64,000 bases of DNA from the NCBI GenBank assembly GCA_018240285.1, contig JAFEGA010000020.1, forward strand, positions 25,383-89,382, written 5' to 3'. The position numbers were made by a program, and so were the translations under genes. The first letter of the stretch is position 1, and each line of letters starts with the position of its first letter. Origin of the DNA: Pseudomonadota bacterium. Its GTDB lineage: Bacteria; Pseudomonadota; Gammaproteobacteria; Burkholderiales; Nitrosomonadaceae. The notes under the pieces were generated by a model, which was not told the DNA's origin, did not search any database, and worked only from the letters and a program-made list of their open reading frames with translations. Of the stretch, positions 18,343 through 26,677 are shown piece by piece.

Positions 18343-19152
18343 TTAAGCCGCTCTTTTACTGGCCAGCAATTCCGCTTGCACGAGATTTTTGTGCTGTTCA
18401 AACCGCTCAGCCCAAAAAACCAATTCCAGCGAGCCGTCGAGGTGTTCCAGCAAAGTGGAACAGCTTTCCACCCAATCGCCGTCGTTGCAGTAGAGTACGG
18501 AATTGATTTCCCGCAGCTCGGCGTGATGAATATGACCGCAGACAACGCCGTCGACGCCGCGATCCTTGGCCAGATGCGCCAATGCTTCTTCAAAACTGCT
18601 GATATAGCTGACTGCGTTTTTGACTTTCAGCTTGAGATAAGCTGACAGCGACCAGTACGAATAACCGAAGAATTTGCGCAGACCGTTGAGATAATGATTC
18701 AGATCGAGCAGCGTGTCGTACGCGATATTACCGAGCTTAGCGAGCCAGCGGCTGTTTTTGACGATCATGTCGAACTCGTCACCGTGCATGATCAGCAGTT
18801 TTTTGCCCTCGGCGGTGGTGTGCACATAATCCTGATGAATCTCGACATTGCCGAATACGTGACCGATGCAGTCCCGTAACGCTTCATCGTGATTACCCGG
18901 CACATAAATTACTTTGGTACCGTGCTTGGCCTTGCCGAGGATGGAGCGGATGACATTGGTATGATGTTGCGGCCAGTAAGGGGTCTTTTTGATGCTCCAA
19001 AAATCGACGATATCGCCGACCAGGAAAAGATAATCGGTTTCCACCGAATGCAGAAAGTGCAGCAAGGCTTCCGCCTGACAACCACGAAACCCGAGATGCA
19101 CATCCGAGATCCAAACGCTTCTTACTTTAATGGGCGCTTTGTTGTTAACCAT
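18343..19152 (-). CDS. LpxH-like metallophosphoesterase
   Basis: A protein of 269 residues from ATG 19152, which has AGGTAA just upstream. The frame extends to 19413 but that part overlaps the divergent gene and is not needed. The calcineurin-like metal motifs are complete: SDVHLG, VGDIVDFW, PGNHDE, MHGDEFD and CGHIHHAEL. The closest relatives are annotated UDP-2,3-diacylglucosamine diphosphatase (lipid A synthesis), but this branch, with a long insert between GNHD and GH, is also found beside genes of other lipid pathways. A role in lipid or lipid A precursor cleavage is likely; the exact substrate is not certain. It leads a two-gene unit with the patatin. Confidence 0.82.
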   Translation of the reverse strand: MVNNKAPIKVRSVWISDVHLGFRGCQAEALLHFLHSVETDYLFLVGDIVDFWSIKKTPYWPQHHTNVIRSILGKAKHGTKVIYVPGNHDEALRDCIGHVFGNVEIHQDYVHTTAEGKKLLIMHGDEFDMIVKNSRWLAKLGNIAYDTLLDLNHYLNGLRKFFGYSYWSLSAYLKLKVKNAVSYISSFEEALAHLAKDRGVDGVVCGHIHHAELREINSVLYCNDGDWVESCSTLLEHLDGSLELVFWAERFEQHKNLVQAELLASKRAA

Positions 19153-19354
19153 ATTTACCTTTTTAAATGGATAAAAGATGGTTTCGCAGCATAAAGGCCG
19201 TTTGTTAAGTCTATTTGAAGCATTTGTTAAATATTGATGACATCTTGATGAAAAATAAGCGCTGATGCTGTTTTCTTTGATGCCGGTGAAAGGATTCGAG
19301 TAACATGCGCCTTTTACTGCAACCGGGATTCCGGTCACACTGAATTCAGCAACC

Positions 19355-20383
19355 ATGCACGCGCCGTCAACGATCAAACAACCCTTTCCCGAGCTGGAAC
19401 AAATTGAAGCCATTCTTCAGGAAGGCGATGCGGCCAGCTTGCAGAGCCGGGTGCTGTGCCGTGTGCCGTGCGGCGATGACCTATTGCCGGTGTATGCGTT
19501 GACGCTCGGCAGCGGCGATCCGGGTGTGCCGTGCGTGACGTATGTCGCCGGTGTACACGGCCTGGAGCGCATCGGCACGCAAGTGGTCATTGCCTTTCTC
19601 GAAGGATTGCTGGAACGGTTGAAGTGGGATCGCGTGCTGGCGGATATGTTGCAGCGGGTGCGCATTCACTTTTTACCGATCGTTAATCCCGCCGGAATGC
19701 TGAACAAAACCCGCGCCAACGCGCAAGGTATCGATTTAATGCGCAACGCGCCGGTCGATAGCCGCGAGAAAACCATTTTGCTGGCCGGCGGCCACCGGAT
19801 TTCACCGCTTTTGCCGTGGTATCGCGGTAAAAGCAACGAGCCGATGCAACCGGAAGCGCAGGCGCTGTGCGACTTCATCGCGCAGGAAGTGTTTCCTGCG
19901 CCGTTCAGCTTGGTGCTTGATTGTCACTCCGGTTTCGGTTTCCGCAATCAAATCTGGTTTCCGTATGCCAGGAGCCGATTGGAGCCGATCAAGCATCTGA
20001 AGGAAGTGTGCTACTTGCGCAACCTGTTTATGCAAACCTACCCGCATCAAGATTATCTGTTCGAGCCGCAGTCGCAGCATTATCTGGTGCACGGCGATTT
20101 GTGGGATTTTCTGTATTTGCAGTCGTTGCAACAGCGCAATATTTTTCTGCCACTGACACTGGAGATGGGTTCGTGGCGTTGGATTCGCAAGAATCCGCTG
20201 CAATTGCGGCAGTTGCTCGGCTTGTATCACCCGATCAAACCGCACCGGCTCAACCGGGTATTGCGAAGCCATTTGATCCTGATGGAATTTTTGCTGCACG
20301 CCACGCTGTCGTACCAAAACTGGCTCGACCGCAGCGATGCGCAGCAACTGGAGCAACAAGCCCTGGCGTTATGGTACCCGTGA
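19355..20383 (+). CDS. M14-family zinc carboxypeptidase / deacylase-like protein
   Basis: A protein of 342 residues related to zinc carboxypeptidases and succinylglutamate desuccinylase-type deacylases. The zinc-binding pattern appears as GVHGLERIG (His and Glu near residues 67-70) and LDCHSGFGF (third ligand His near residue 191), with RANAQGIDLMRNAP in between. There is no signal peptide. The substrate, a peptide or an acylated amino acid, cannot be deduced. It is divergent from the metallophosphoesterase, with 200 bases of promoter space between, and its end overlaps the next gene by 13 bases. Confidence 0.75.
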   Translation: MHAPSTIKQPFPELEQIEAILQEGDAASLQSRVLCRVPCGDDLLPVYALTLGSGDPGVPCVTYVAGVHGLERIGTQVVIAFLEGLLERLKWDRVLADMLQRVRIHFLPIVNPAGMLNKTRANAQGIDLMRNAPVDSREKTILLAGGHRISPLLPWYRGKSNEPMQPEAQALCDFIAQEVFPAPFSLVLDCHSGFGFRNQIWFPYARSRLEPIKHLKEVCYLRNLFMQTYPHQDYLFEPQSQHYLVHGDLWDFLYLQSLQQRNIFLPLTLEMGSWRWIRKNPLQLRQLLGLYHPIKPHRLNRVLRSHLILMEFLLHATLSYQNWLDRSDAQQLEQQALALWYP

Positions 20384-21144
20384 ACCGTCCGGCGCATTTC
20401 GTGCTGCTGCGCGGCCTATGGCGCGAAGCGCGGCACTGGGGAGAATTTCCCAGTCATTTGCAGCAACGATTTCCCGGCGCATTGATCAGCACACCGGACA
20501 TTCCCGGCAACGGTGTGCGCAATCAGGAAACCAGCCCGGATACCATTGCCAGAATGACCGATGCGCTACGTCAGCAAGTCGATTTGAGTCAACCGGTCCG
20601 GCTAATCGCTTTGTCGATGGGCGGCATGATCGCGATCGACTGGATGACGCGCTATCCCGCAGAGATTGAAACGGCCGTGCTGATCAACACCAGCGCCAGA
20701 CCGCTATCGCCATTTTACCAACGCCTGCGCTGGACGGCTTATCCGCATGTTCTACCGCTGATTTTTCATTCCGCTGCGAAAAGGGAAGCGGACATTCTGC
20801 GATTGACTTCCAATCGCCACCAGCACGATAAAAAACTGCTCGAATCCTGGCAGCAATGGCAACGGCAAAACCCGGTAATGCCCGCCAGAGCCAGAAACCA
20901 ATTCTTTGCCGCCATGAAATTTTCAGTCACCGTAAAACCGCAGCAACCGCTATTGGTCGTCACCAGCCAGGCGGACCGGCTGGTCGATTACCGCTGCAGC
21001 CGGAAATTGGCGCAAACCTGGAATGCGGATTATGTGGAGCATGGCTCCGCCGGGCATGATTTACCGCTGGATGAGCCGGAATGGTTGGTTCAAACCATCA
21101 GGCAATGGTTTGATACGACGATAAACGAGCTATCTAGTCAATAG
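20371..21144 (+). CDS. Alpha/beta hydrolase
   Basis: A protein of about 258 residues from ATG 20371; the frame extends further upstream but there it overlaps the peptidase gene. The fold signature is clear: strand then LRGLWREARHWGEFP, nucleophile elbow ALSMGGMIAIDW, acid region VVTSQADRLVDY and catalytic His in GSAGHDLPLDEP. The fold covers esterases, lipases and peptidases, and the specific reaction is not evident. The 13-base overlap with the M14-like gene implies translational coupling and perhaps sequential hydrolysis of one substrate. Confidence 0.83.
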   Translation: MVPVNRPAHFVLLRGLWREARHWGEFPSHLQQRFPGALISTPDIPGNGVRNQETSPDTIARMTDALRQQVDLSQPVRLIALSMGGMIAIDWMTRYPAEIETAVLINTSARPLSPFYQRLRWTAYPHVLPLIFHSAAKREADILRLTSNRHQHDKKLLESWQQWQRQNPVMPARARNQFFAAMKFSVTVKPQQPLLVVTSQADRLVDYRCSRKLAQTWNADYVEHGSAGHDLPLDEPEWLVQTIRQWFDTTINELSSQ

Positions 21145-21216
21145 CAACGAGTGAACGATATGCCTATTCTGTATTCTATGTGTAAAATAGAGCGCAGCTA
21201 TACGCATGGAGGAATG

Positions 21217-21408
21217 ATGAGAACCAATATTGTTATTGATGACCAACTGATGAATGAAGTCATCAAATTGACCGGCGCAAAGACCAAAAAAGAAGCCGTA
21301 GAACTCGGCTTGTTAACTTTGATAAGAATAAAAAAACAGGAAGAAATCAAGCGACATCGGGGTAAACTAAAATGGGATGGTAATCTCGATGAAATGAGAA
21401 CGGATTGA
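21217..21408 (+). CDS. VapB-type antitoxin
   Basis: A small protein of 63 residues: an N-terminal MRTNIVIDDQLMNE strand-helix of the ribbon-helix-helix type, then KTKKEAVELGLLTL, typical of VapB antitoxins, and a charged tail that would wrap the toxin. The start at 21217 is chosen because GGAGG lies at 21208-21212; an adjacent ATG at 21214 is too close. The stop TGA overlaps the toxin start. VapB neutralises VapC and represses the operon. Base composition is more AT-rich than in the flanking core genes, consistent with acquisition. Confidence 0.85.
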   Translation: MRTNIVIDDQLMNEVIKLTGAKTKKEAVELGLLTLIRIKKQEEIKRHRGKLKWDGNLDEMRTD

Positions 21409-21806
21409 TGGTATTGGTCGACACCAGTGTATGGGTGGATTTCTTCAACGGTAAAATTAGCGATCAGACCGAAAAACTCGATCATTATCTGTCCAGTACG
21501 GTAATTGTTGTTGGAGATTTGATCCTGGCGGAGGTATTGCAAGGATTTAGAAACGACAAAGATTACCAAATAGCAAAATCATTACTGACAGAGCTTGAAC
21601 TCGTGCAACTTTGCAATACCAATCTGGCGATTCAGTCTGCTCAAAATTATCGCACGCTCAGAAAACAAGGCATTACCATCCGAAAAACTATCGATTGCCT
21701 CATCGCCACGTACTGCATCGAAACCAAAACACCCTTGCTTTTTTCCGATCGAGATTTTGTCCCATATGTTGAAAATATGAAGCTGAGAGATGCATCGGTT
21801 CTGTGA
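21408..21806 (+). CDS. vapC: VapC-type PIN-domain toxin ribonuclease
   Basis: A PIN-domain endoribonuclease of 132 residues, the toxin of a type II toxin-antitoxin pair. The acidic metal-binding residues are present: Asp5 (VDTSVW), Glu42 (LAEVLQG), Asp96 (TIDCLIA) and Asp114/116 (FSDRDF). VapC toxins cleave tRNA or rRNA when the antitoxin is lost. ATG 21408 overlaps the antitoxin stop (TGATG), so translation is coupled. The length is normal, with no sign of inactivation. Confidence 0.9.
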   Translation: MVLVDTSVWVDFFNGKISDQTEKLDHYLSSTVIVVGDLILAEVLQGFRNDKDYQIAKSLLTELELVQLCNTNLAIQSAQNYRTLRKQGITIRKTIDCLIATYCIETKTPLLFSDRDFVPYVENMKLRDASVL

Positions 21807-21891
21807 TTTCTAACGTCAACATTTAACTGCCCTGGTATACCTTCATCAAGCCGGTCCATTGGAATGGCTTATTAGGCAGTCTTAGACTAAC

Positions 21892-21962
21892 TGTCATTTC
21901 GAGCATGGCGATAAATCTAAGTTGCCGATTGATAAAAACTCCTCATGGTGCTTGGAATGACA
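21892..21962. repeat. REP-like imperfect palindrome
   Basis: The left arm begins TGTCATTTCGAGCATGG and the right arm ends GGTGCTTGGAATGACA, so the ends are inverted copies with a few mismatches around a central loop. This resembles the widespread palindromic repeats of the TGTCATTYCGAGC...GCTCGRAATGACA kind that are mobilised by RAYT transposases. It lies in the gap after vapC. No second copy was noticed in the window. Confidence 0.6.
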
Positions 21963-22024
21963 AATATAGCTAAGCAGTATTGAATGGAAACGATTGAGAA
22001 TCTGAGTTCAATACACTTTGCTAT

Positions 22025-22681
22025 TTATGATGAGAATATCACTTCTGATACGGACAACCCGAGTGCGACGACATTTAGCCAAACTGGCGCTGAGTAGTCT
22101 AGATCCTGGAGTAAAGCTGCGGCACGAGATGCAAAAGGGATTGTCACTTCTGCATTGTATACAAAGTAGGGTTCATCGTTATCGTCAATACCCCAGTGCT
22201 GCTCGATTGTTCCACTTGGTATAGAACGCCAGACCTTGGGAAATGCACTGATGATTTCTTTGAGCTGCGCTTCGACGGCGGCCCGGTCTTGGATTAATGG
22301 TGTCGTCGAGTAGTGAGTGGGGCCAATGAATGCAGAGCCTCGGTAGATGCCAAGTCCGCCGTGCCCGTGCAATTTGTGCAGAAGATCTTTCCGATGGCGT
22401 TGAGGACTACGTGCAAGCATGAATCCATAGTAATAAAAGCGCGCTAATCCGTATACCGAGGTAAGTGCCAAACACAATGGTAATAACTCTGGCCTTCGGA
22501 TGATGAACGGCACTCCGAGCACAGACAGCCTTGCGCCAACTTCCAACTCGACTCCCGCTGCGATATAACCGATCAGTATTAAACCAGCGGCGAGTGAGAA
22601 CCGGCGAAGTTTCTCTAGATCAGGAACCATGTGAGGTCTATTCGTTGAGTTTCCGGAATAGCGTGCAATACACCAGATCAA
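22025..22681 (-). CDS. Uncharacterised membrane protein
   Basis: A protein of up to 218 residues from TTG 22681, or 201 residues from ATG 22630; neither start has a clear ribosome site. Hydrophobic segments lie at about residues 28-46 (LAAGLILIGYIAAGVEL), 68-92 (LLPLCLALTSVYGLARFYYYG) and at the very C-terminus, around a soluble section with HKLHGHGGLGIYRGS. I do not recognise the family. It sits alone in the AT-rich islet with vapBC and a REP-like element, so it may be accessory cargo. Alternative view: a diverged remnant of a sensor-like protein. Confidence 0.5.
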   Translation of the reverse strand: MIWCIARYSGNSTNRPHMVPDLEKLRRFSLAAGLILIGYIAAGVELEVGARLSVLGVPFIIRRPELLPLCLALTSVYGLARFYYYGFMLARSPQRHRKDLLHKLHGHGGLGIYRGSAFIGPTHYSTTPLIQDRAAVEAQLKEIISAFPKVWRSIPSGTIEQHWGIDDNDEPYFVYNAEVTIPFASRAAALLQDLDYSAPVWLNVVALGLSVSEVIFSS

Positions 22682-22872
22682 AAATGAGATAAATTATAGT
22701 AAGTCTCACGGCATCTCCTTGCGTCTCATGGCGATTGATTTAGGGTTGATCATATCAAATTTTGCTCAATCCACTGAGTATTAAGAAAATCAATAAAATG
22801 TCTGCGCGTCATCATTCTGTCACAAAATTTCACTATCGTATCCAGCATTCAATCTCATGATGGAGTCAATGC

Positions 22873-24630
22873 ATGCTGGATGTCGATGCGATGTTGAAGG
22901 ATTATTTTCCGGGAACGGATACGCAGGGCGATAAGCCGCTGATGAAGGCGGCGTCTTCGTTGTTGAAGAAGGTGTTGCATCAGGACGAGATCAATCGCTT
23001 CATCGAGACGCACCGGCATTTGGAAGGATTGGAGTTCAATGATGCCGTGCTGGAGCATTTCAATTTTTCATTCCAAGTTTCCAGCAAGGACCGGGCGCGG
23101 ATTCCGGATCAGCGCCGGGTGTTGATCGTGGCCAATCATCCGCTCGGTTCGCTGGATGGTTTGGCTTTGCTGAAGCTGGTTTCGGAGATACGCACCGACG
23201 TGAAAATTGTGGCGACGAGCTTGTTGGATTGCATCGATCCGCTGAGAAGTTTGCTTTTGTCAGTGGATAATTTTTCCAAAGTTGCGCAGCATCGTGACAG
23301 CATGAATCAGATAGTGGCCGCACTGGAGGCGGAGCAAGCCGTAATATTATTTCCCACCGGGGAGGTGTCACGCATTTCACCGCTCGGCGTGCGCGACGGC
23401 AAATGGAAGTCCGGCTTTATTTCGCTGGCGAAGAAAACCAAAGCGCCGATTGTACCGGTGCATATCGGCGGCAAAAATTCCGCGGTATTTTACGGCTTAT
23501 CGAGTATTTACAAGCCGCTCGGCACAATGATGCTGGTCAACGAAATGTTCAACAAGCAGGGCGGCGAGATTTCGTTCCGTATCGGTAAACCAATTCCATG
23601 GGAATCGATCGCGGCAATGGATTTATCCAAAAAAGATGCGGCGAAGTTGATGCGCAAGCAAGTTTATCTGCTCGGCAAGAAGAAAAAGAAGGAGCTGTTC
23701 AAGCCGATCGAAAACATCATCCATCCCGTGCGCACCAAACAAATTCGTAAAGAATTGAAAGCATCGCAGTTGATCGGTAAAACGCAGGACGGCAAGCATA
23801 TTTATCTGTTCGATTACCTGCCGAATTCCAGCGTGATGCGCGAAATCGGCCGGTTGCGTGAGCTGTCGTTCCGCCAGGTGCAGGAGGGTACCGGTAACGC
23901 CTTGGATATCGATAGTTACGATCGCTACTACCGTCACTTGATATTGTGGGACGAGGACGAGCTGGAGATCATCGGTTCGTACCGCATCGGTGAAGCGGCA
24001 AAAATTATCAAAGCACGCGGCGCGGAAGGGTTATATACGCATAGTTTATTTTCATTCAATCCGGCATTTTTGCCGTATCTGGAACAATCGATCGAGCTGG
24101 GACGCAGCTTCATTCAACCGCGCTATCAGAACAAACGCAGTCTGGATTATTTGTGGTACGGCATCGGCGCTTATTTGCACCAGCATCCCGAAATTCGCTA
24201 TTTGACCGGGCCGGTATCGATGAGCACCGCGCTGCCGCAACCGGCACAACAAGTTATTGCTAGTTTCTATAGCACGTTATTCGGCAATAACGCGCAACTG
24301 GTGGAACCGAGATTGCCGTTTGAATTTAATACCGTAACGGATTTTGCAAAATACAGTCACGTTACCGATGAAGCGGAATACAAACACGCGGTCGCATTGT
24401 TGAAAGAAAAACTCGATGCATCCGGTGTCAAGGTGCCGGTGCTGTATAAACAATACGTCGAATTATGCGAACCGGGCGGTTGCGAGTTTTTGGGATTCAA
24501 TATCGATCCGCAATTCTCAAACTGTGTCGATGCGCTGATTCTGGTGCATATCGATGCCATCAAGGAAAAAAAGCAGCAACGCTATATCGAAAGTCATGCA
24601 GTGTCCATGCTGGAGCGGAATTCCGCTTAG
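22873..24630 (+). CDS. OlsF-like two-domain acyltransferase
   Basis: A protein of 585 residues with two enzyme halves. The N-terminal half (to about residue 290) is a PlsC-like acyltransferase with VANHPLGSLDG (His89, Asp95, an HX5D spacing) and FPTGEVSRISP. The C-terminal half (about 300-580) matches the OlsB/hemolysin-type GNAT N-acyltransferase group (RELSFRQVQEGTG, IIGSYRIGEA). This arrangement is that of OlsF, which makes ornithine lipid by N-acylating ornithine and then O-acylating lyso-ornithine lipid. That product is inferred from architecture only; related fusions acylate other amino acids such as glycine. The gene stands alone. The ATG at 22873 is preceded by an AT-rich stretch with GGAG at about 22862. 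Confidence 0.75.
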   Translation: MLDVDAMLKDYFPGTDTQGDKPLMKAASSLLKKVLHQDEINRFIETHRHLEGLEFNDAVLEHFNFSFQVSSKDRARIPDQRRVLIVANHPLGSLDGLALLKLVSEIRTDVKIVATSLLDCIDPLRSLLLSVDNFSKVAQHRDSMNQIVAALEAEQAVILFPTGEVSRISPLGVRDGKWKSGFISLAKKTKAPIVPVHIGGKNSAVFYGLSSIYKPLGTMMLVNEMFNKQGGEISFRIGKPIPWESIAAMDLSKKDAAKLMRKQVYLLGKKKKKELFKPIENIIHPVRTKQIRKELKASQLIGKTQDGKHIYLFDYLPNSSVMREIGRLRELSFRQVQEGTGNALDIDSYDRYYRHLILWDEDELEIIGSYRIGEAAKIIKARGAEGLYTHSLFSFNPAFLPYLEQSIELGRSFIQPRYQNKRSLDYLWYGIGAYLHQHPEIRYLTGPVSMSTALPQPAQQVIASFYSTLFGNNAQLVEPRLPFEFNTVTDFAKYSHVTDEAEYKHAVALLKEKLDASGVKVPVLYKQYVELCEPGGCEFLGFNIDPQFSNCVDALILVHIDAIKEKKQQRYIESHAVSMLERNSA

Positions 24631-24647
24631 CGACTGCGCACGGTGTG

Positions 24648-25928
24648 TTACGGACGGTATACGAAAACCTGATTGCATCCGGTGGATTTAGACCGGTTAA
24701 CCGCTTCCGTGGCGGCTTTCAATAGGTCGGCGAAACCATTGCACGAAGTGGATTGCAATTCGGCAACGCCCAAGCTTGCGGTCACATCGATTCTCGATGA
24801 TTGTAAATTCTCGATTGATTGACGTATTTTCCCGGCGATCATTGCCGCGCCGGAAATGTCGCAATGGAGCAACAACAGAGCGAATTCTTCCTCGCCGTAA
24901 CGAGCGGCGATATCTTCTCTGCGAATAGAGCCGGTGAGTATCGCGGCAATTTCTTTCAATACCCTGTCTCCGCTGGCAAGACCGAATTTTTCATTGAAGA
25001 GTTTGAACTGATCAATGTCGATCATAATTAGGCTGCAAGGAATGCTGTGCCGGGCGGCTTCACTCAGTTTCGATGGTGCCGTTTCCAGCAGGAAGTGGCG
25101 GTTATATAAACCGGTGAGTGGATCTTTCATTGCCAGCTCATGCATTTGAGCTTGCTGCGTGATTGCCTTGCTTGACAGTTTCTTGTTGCTGATCAGCGTA
25201 TTGATCCGCGCTAGCAATTCTTCCTGAATCAGCGGTTTGCTGACGTAGTCATTGACACCGGAACGTAGCAATTCCACTTTACGCGTGACATCATCAAGAA
25301 CCGAGAAGACCAGCAGCGGAACATCTTTTTGCTCGCTCTCGAGACTGCGGATCGCTTTTACGATTGCCTGGCCATTGAGCCTTCCTTTCAGCAGGGTATC
25401 GGCGAGCACCAGATCGTAGTCATTGCCCTGAAATGCGTGCAATCCTTCCTCACCGTTACTGAAATGATCAACCGTGTAACCGCAATCCGTGAGCAGCGAA
25501 ATCACCGCGCCGGTTGTGGGTGAGTTGTTCTCAAGATACAAGATGCGGCCGCTCATGGTTTTGCAGCATCTTTTTCTGGAAAACTGTACGGTATAATTGG
25601 TGATTTTATCCAGTTCATGCTTGGAAAAAATTTCTGTGACACCAGCGGAGAATGCTTCGTCTTGAAATTGTTTGTCGTCGTTGGCGGTAATCATCACTAG
25701 CGGAATTTGCCGGGTGCGTGAATCGGCGCGCAATTGCGATGAAAACATGGGGCCATCCATATCCTGTAAGTGAGTGGCGATGAAAACCAGATCAAAAGGC
25801 TGTTTTCTCAGCAGCAATAGTGCTTCACTGCCGGTTGAAACCTGCTTTGTCCCTAATCCGCCCGATTCAATAGCGGTTGAAAGCAATTTTTGGTAAGTTC
25901 TGGATGGTTCAACGATAAGTCCTTCCAT
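24648..25928 (-). CDS. Response regulator REC-REC-GGDEF (PleD-like) diguanylate cyclase
   Basis: A protein of 426 residues from ATG 25928, which has GGAGGAG 9 bases upstream; the frame begins slightly earlier at 25955. The first receiver domain (about 1-115) has Ala where the phospho-acceptor Asp should be (FIATHLQDMDG), so it cannot be phosphorylated in the usual way. The second receiver (about 125-245) keeps Asp (VLADTLLKG) and Lys (VSKPL). The GGDEF domain (about 265-425) carries the variant signature RYGEEEF, with an RRED inhibitory site 5 residues before it. PleD has the same order of domains, with the active receiver first. It is probably a phosphorylation-controlled cyclase. No kinase gene is adjacent. 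Confidence 0.87.
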   Translation of the reverse strand: MEGLIVEPSRTYQKLLSTAIESGGLGTKQVSTGSEALLLLRKQPFDLVFIATHLQDMDGPMFSSQLRADSRTRQIPLVMITANDDKQFQDEAFSAGVTEIFSKHELDKITNYTVQFSRKRCCKTMSGRILYLENNSPTTGAVISLLTDCGYTVDHFSNGEEGLHAFQGNDYDLVLADTLLKGRLNGQAIVKAIRSLESEQKDVPLLVFSVLDDVTRKVELLRSGVNDYVSKPLIQEELLARINTLISNKKLSSKAITQQAQMHELAMKDPLTGLYNRHFLLETAPSKLSEAARHSIPCSLIMIDIDQFKLFNEKFGLASGDRVLKEIAAILTGSIRREDIAARYGEEEFALLLLHCDISGAAMIAGKIRQSIENLQSSRIDVTASLGVAELQSTSCNGFADLLKAATEAVNRSKSTGCNQVFVYRP

Positions 25929-26212
25929 GTTGTGATACTCCTCCAATGACATCAATCGAATTACGATTGATAGAATTCTGTGGATTGCCTGCTTGCCGGG
26001 AGCATGGTTATCGACATTTCCGCCGGGTTTTTGAGGAAATTTATTTTTTTAGCACCTCTTGATGCTGATAATCCACTCATTAATACACAATCCCTTTTCA
26101 GGGCATGGATTTGTCTGATGCGTTGTGAAGAGGTAAACTGCTGGGGAATTTTTGCTTATTTTCGTTTGTGGGCAGAAATCAATTTTTAAAACTGTATAAA
26201 GGAGATTTGTTA

Positions 26213-26557
26213 ATGAGGAGCATTGTTAAACTATCTTTGGTACTTTCAATATTGTTCCTTTTCTCGTCCCAAGCTGTCGCTTCCGACAGTTATGTGAATA
26301 ACTCGGCTGAGAAACTGGCGAGTGGTGTCGCCAATACATTAACTGGCTGGCTGGAGTTACCCAAGAATATTATTTTAACCAGCCAAAAAGAAGGACCGGT
26401 TTACGGTATTACTATCGGGCTAGGGATGGGCGTGATGCATTCTGTCGGCCGCACCTTGGTGGGGGCGTTGGATGCAGTCACTTTTCTGGTTCCTACAAAA
26501 CCATCAGTTAATCCGCCTTATATCTGGCAAGATTTTTCGCGGGAAACTTCTTATTGA
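26213..26557 (+). CDS. TIGR04073-type exosortase-system-associated protein
   Basis: A protein of 114 residues with a signal peptide ending near SSQAVAS, then a mature part with ANTLTGWLELPKNI and GVMHSVGRTLVGALDAVTFLVPTKP. This matches the small family annotated as exosortase-system-associated (TIGR04073), found in species that make PEP-CTERM proteins. Molecular function is unknown; glycine-spaced hydrophobic segments suggest membrane association after export. The start at 26213 follows AAAGGAG. It is a single-gene unit with a strong terminator at 26618-26650. It fits with the PEP-CTERM gene at 50.3 kb. Confidence 0.78.
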   Translation: MRSIVKLSLVLSILFLFSSQAVASDSYVNNSAEKLASGVANTLTGWLELPKNIILTSQKEGPVYGITIGLGMGVMHSVGRTLVGALDAVTFLVPTKPSVNPPYIWQDFSRETSY

Positions 26558-26617
26558 TGAAGTTGCTATGGAGTTTTTTGCCGGTTTTGGCAAAACAGTA
26601 GCTGACGCAAAATTAAA

Positions 26618-26650
26618 ATGCCGTACGAAGTTATCGTACGGCATTTTTTT
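26618..26650 (+). terminator. Intrinsic terminator, probably bidirectional
   Basis: A perfect 10-base stem, ATGCCGTACG with CGTACGGCAT, and a 7-base loop, followed by a run of T. A run of A on the left lets it also end transcription of htpX, whose 3' end faces it. Confidence 0.9.
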
Positions 26651-26677
26651 GTGTCGATTAACGTGAAGACTGTGTTA

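Noticed and set aside
19153..19413. Upstream extension of the metallophosphoesterase
   Set aside because: It overlaps the divergent gene and promoter region; ATG 19152 has a ribosome site and fits the family start.
26142..26155. Possible sigma-54 promoter (TGGGGA...TTGC) before the TIGR04073 gene
   Set aside because: The GG to GC spacing is 9 instead of 10 bases, so the match is not good enough.
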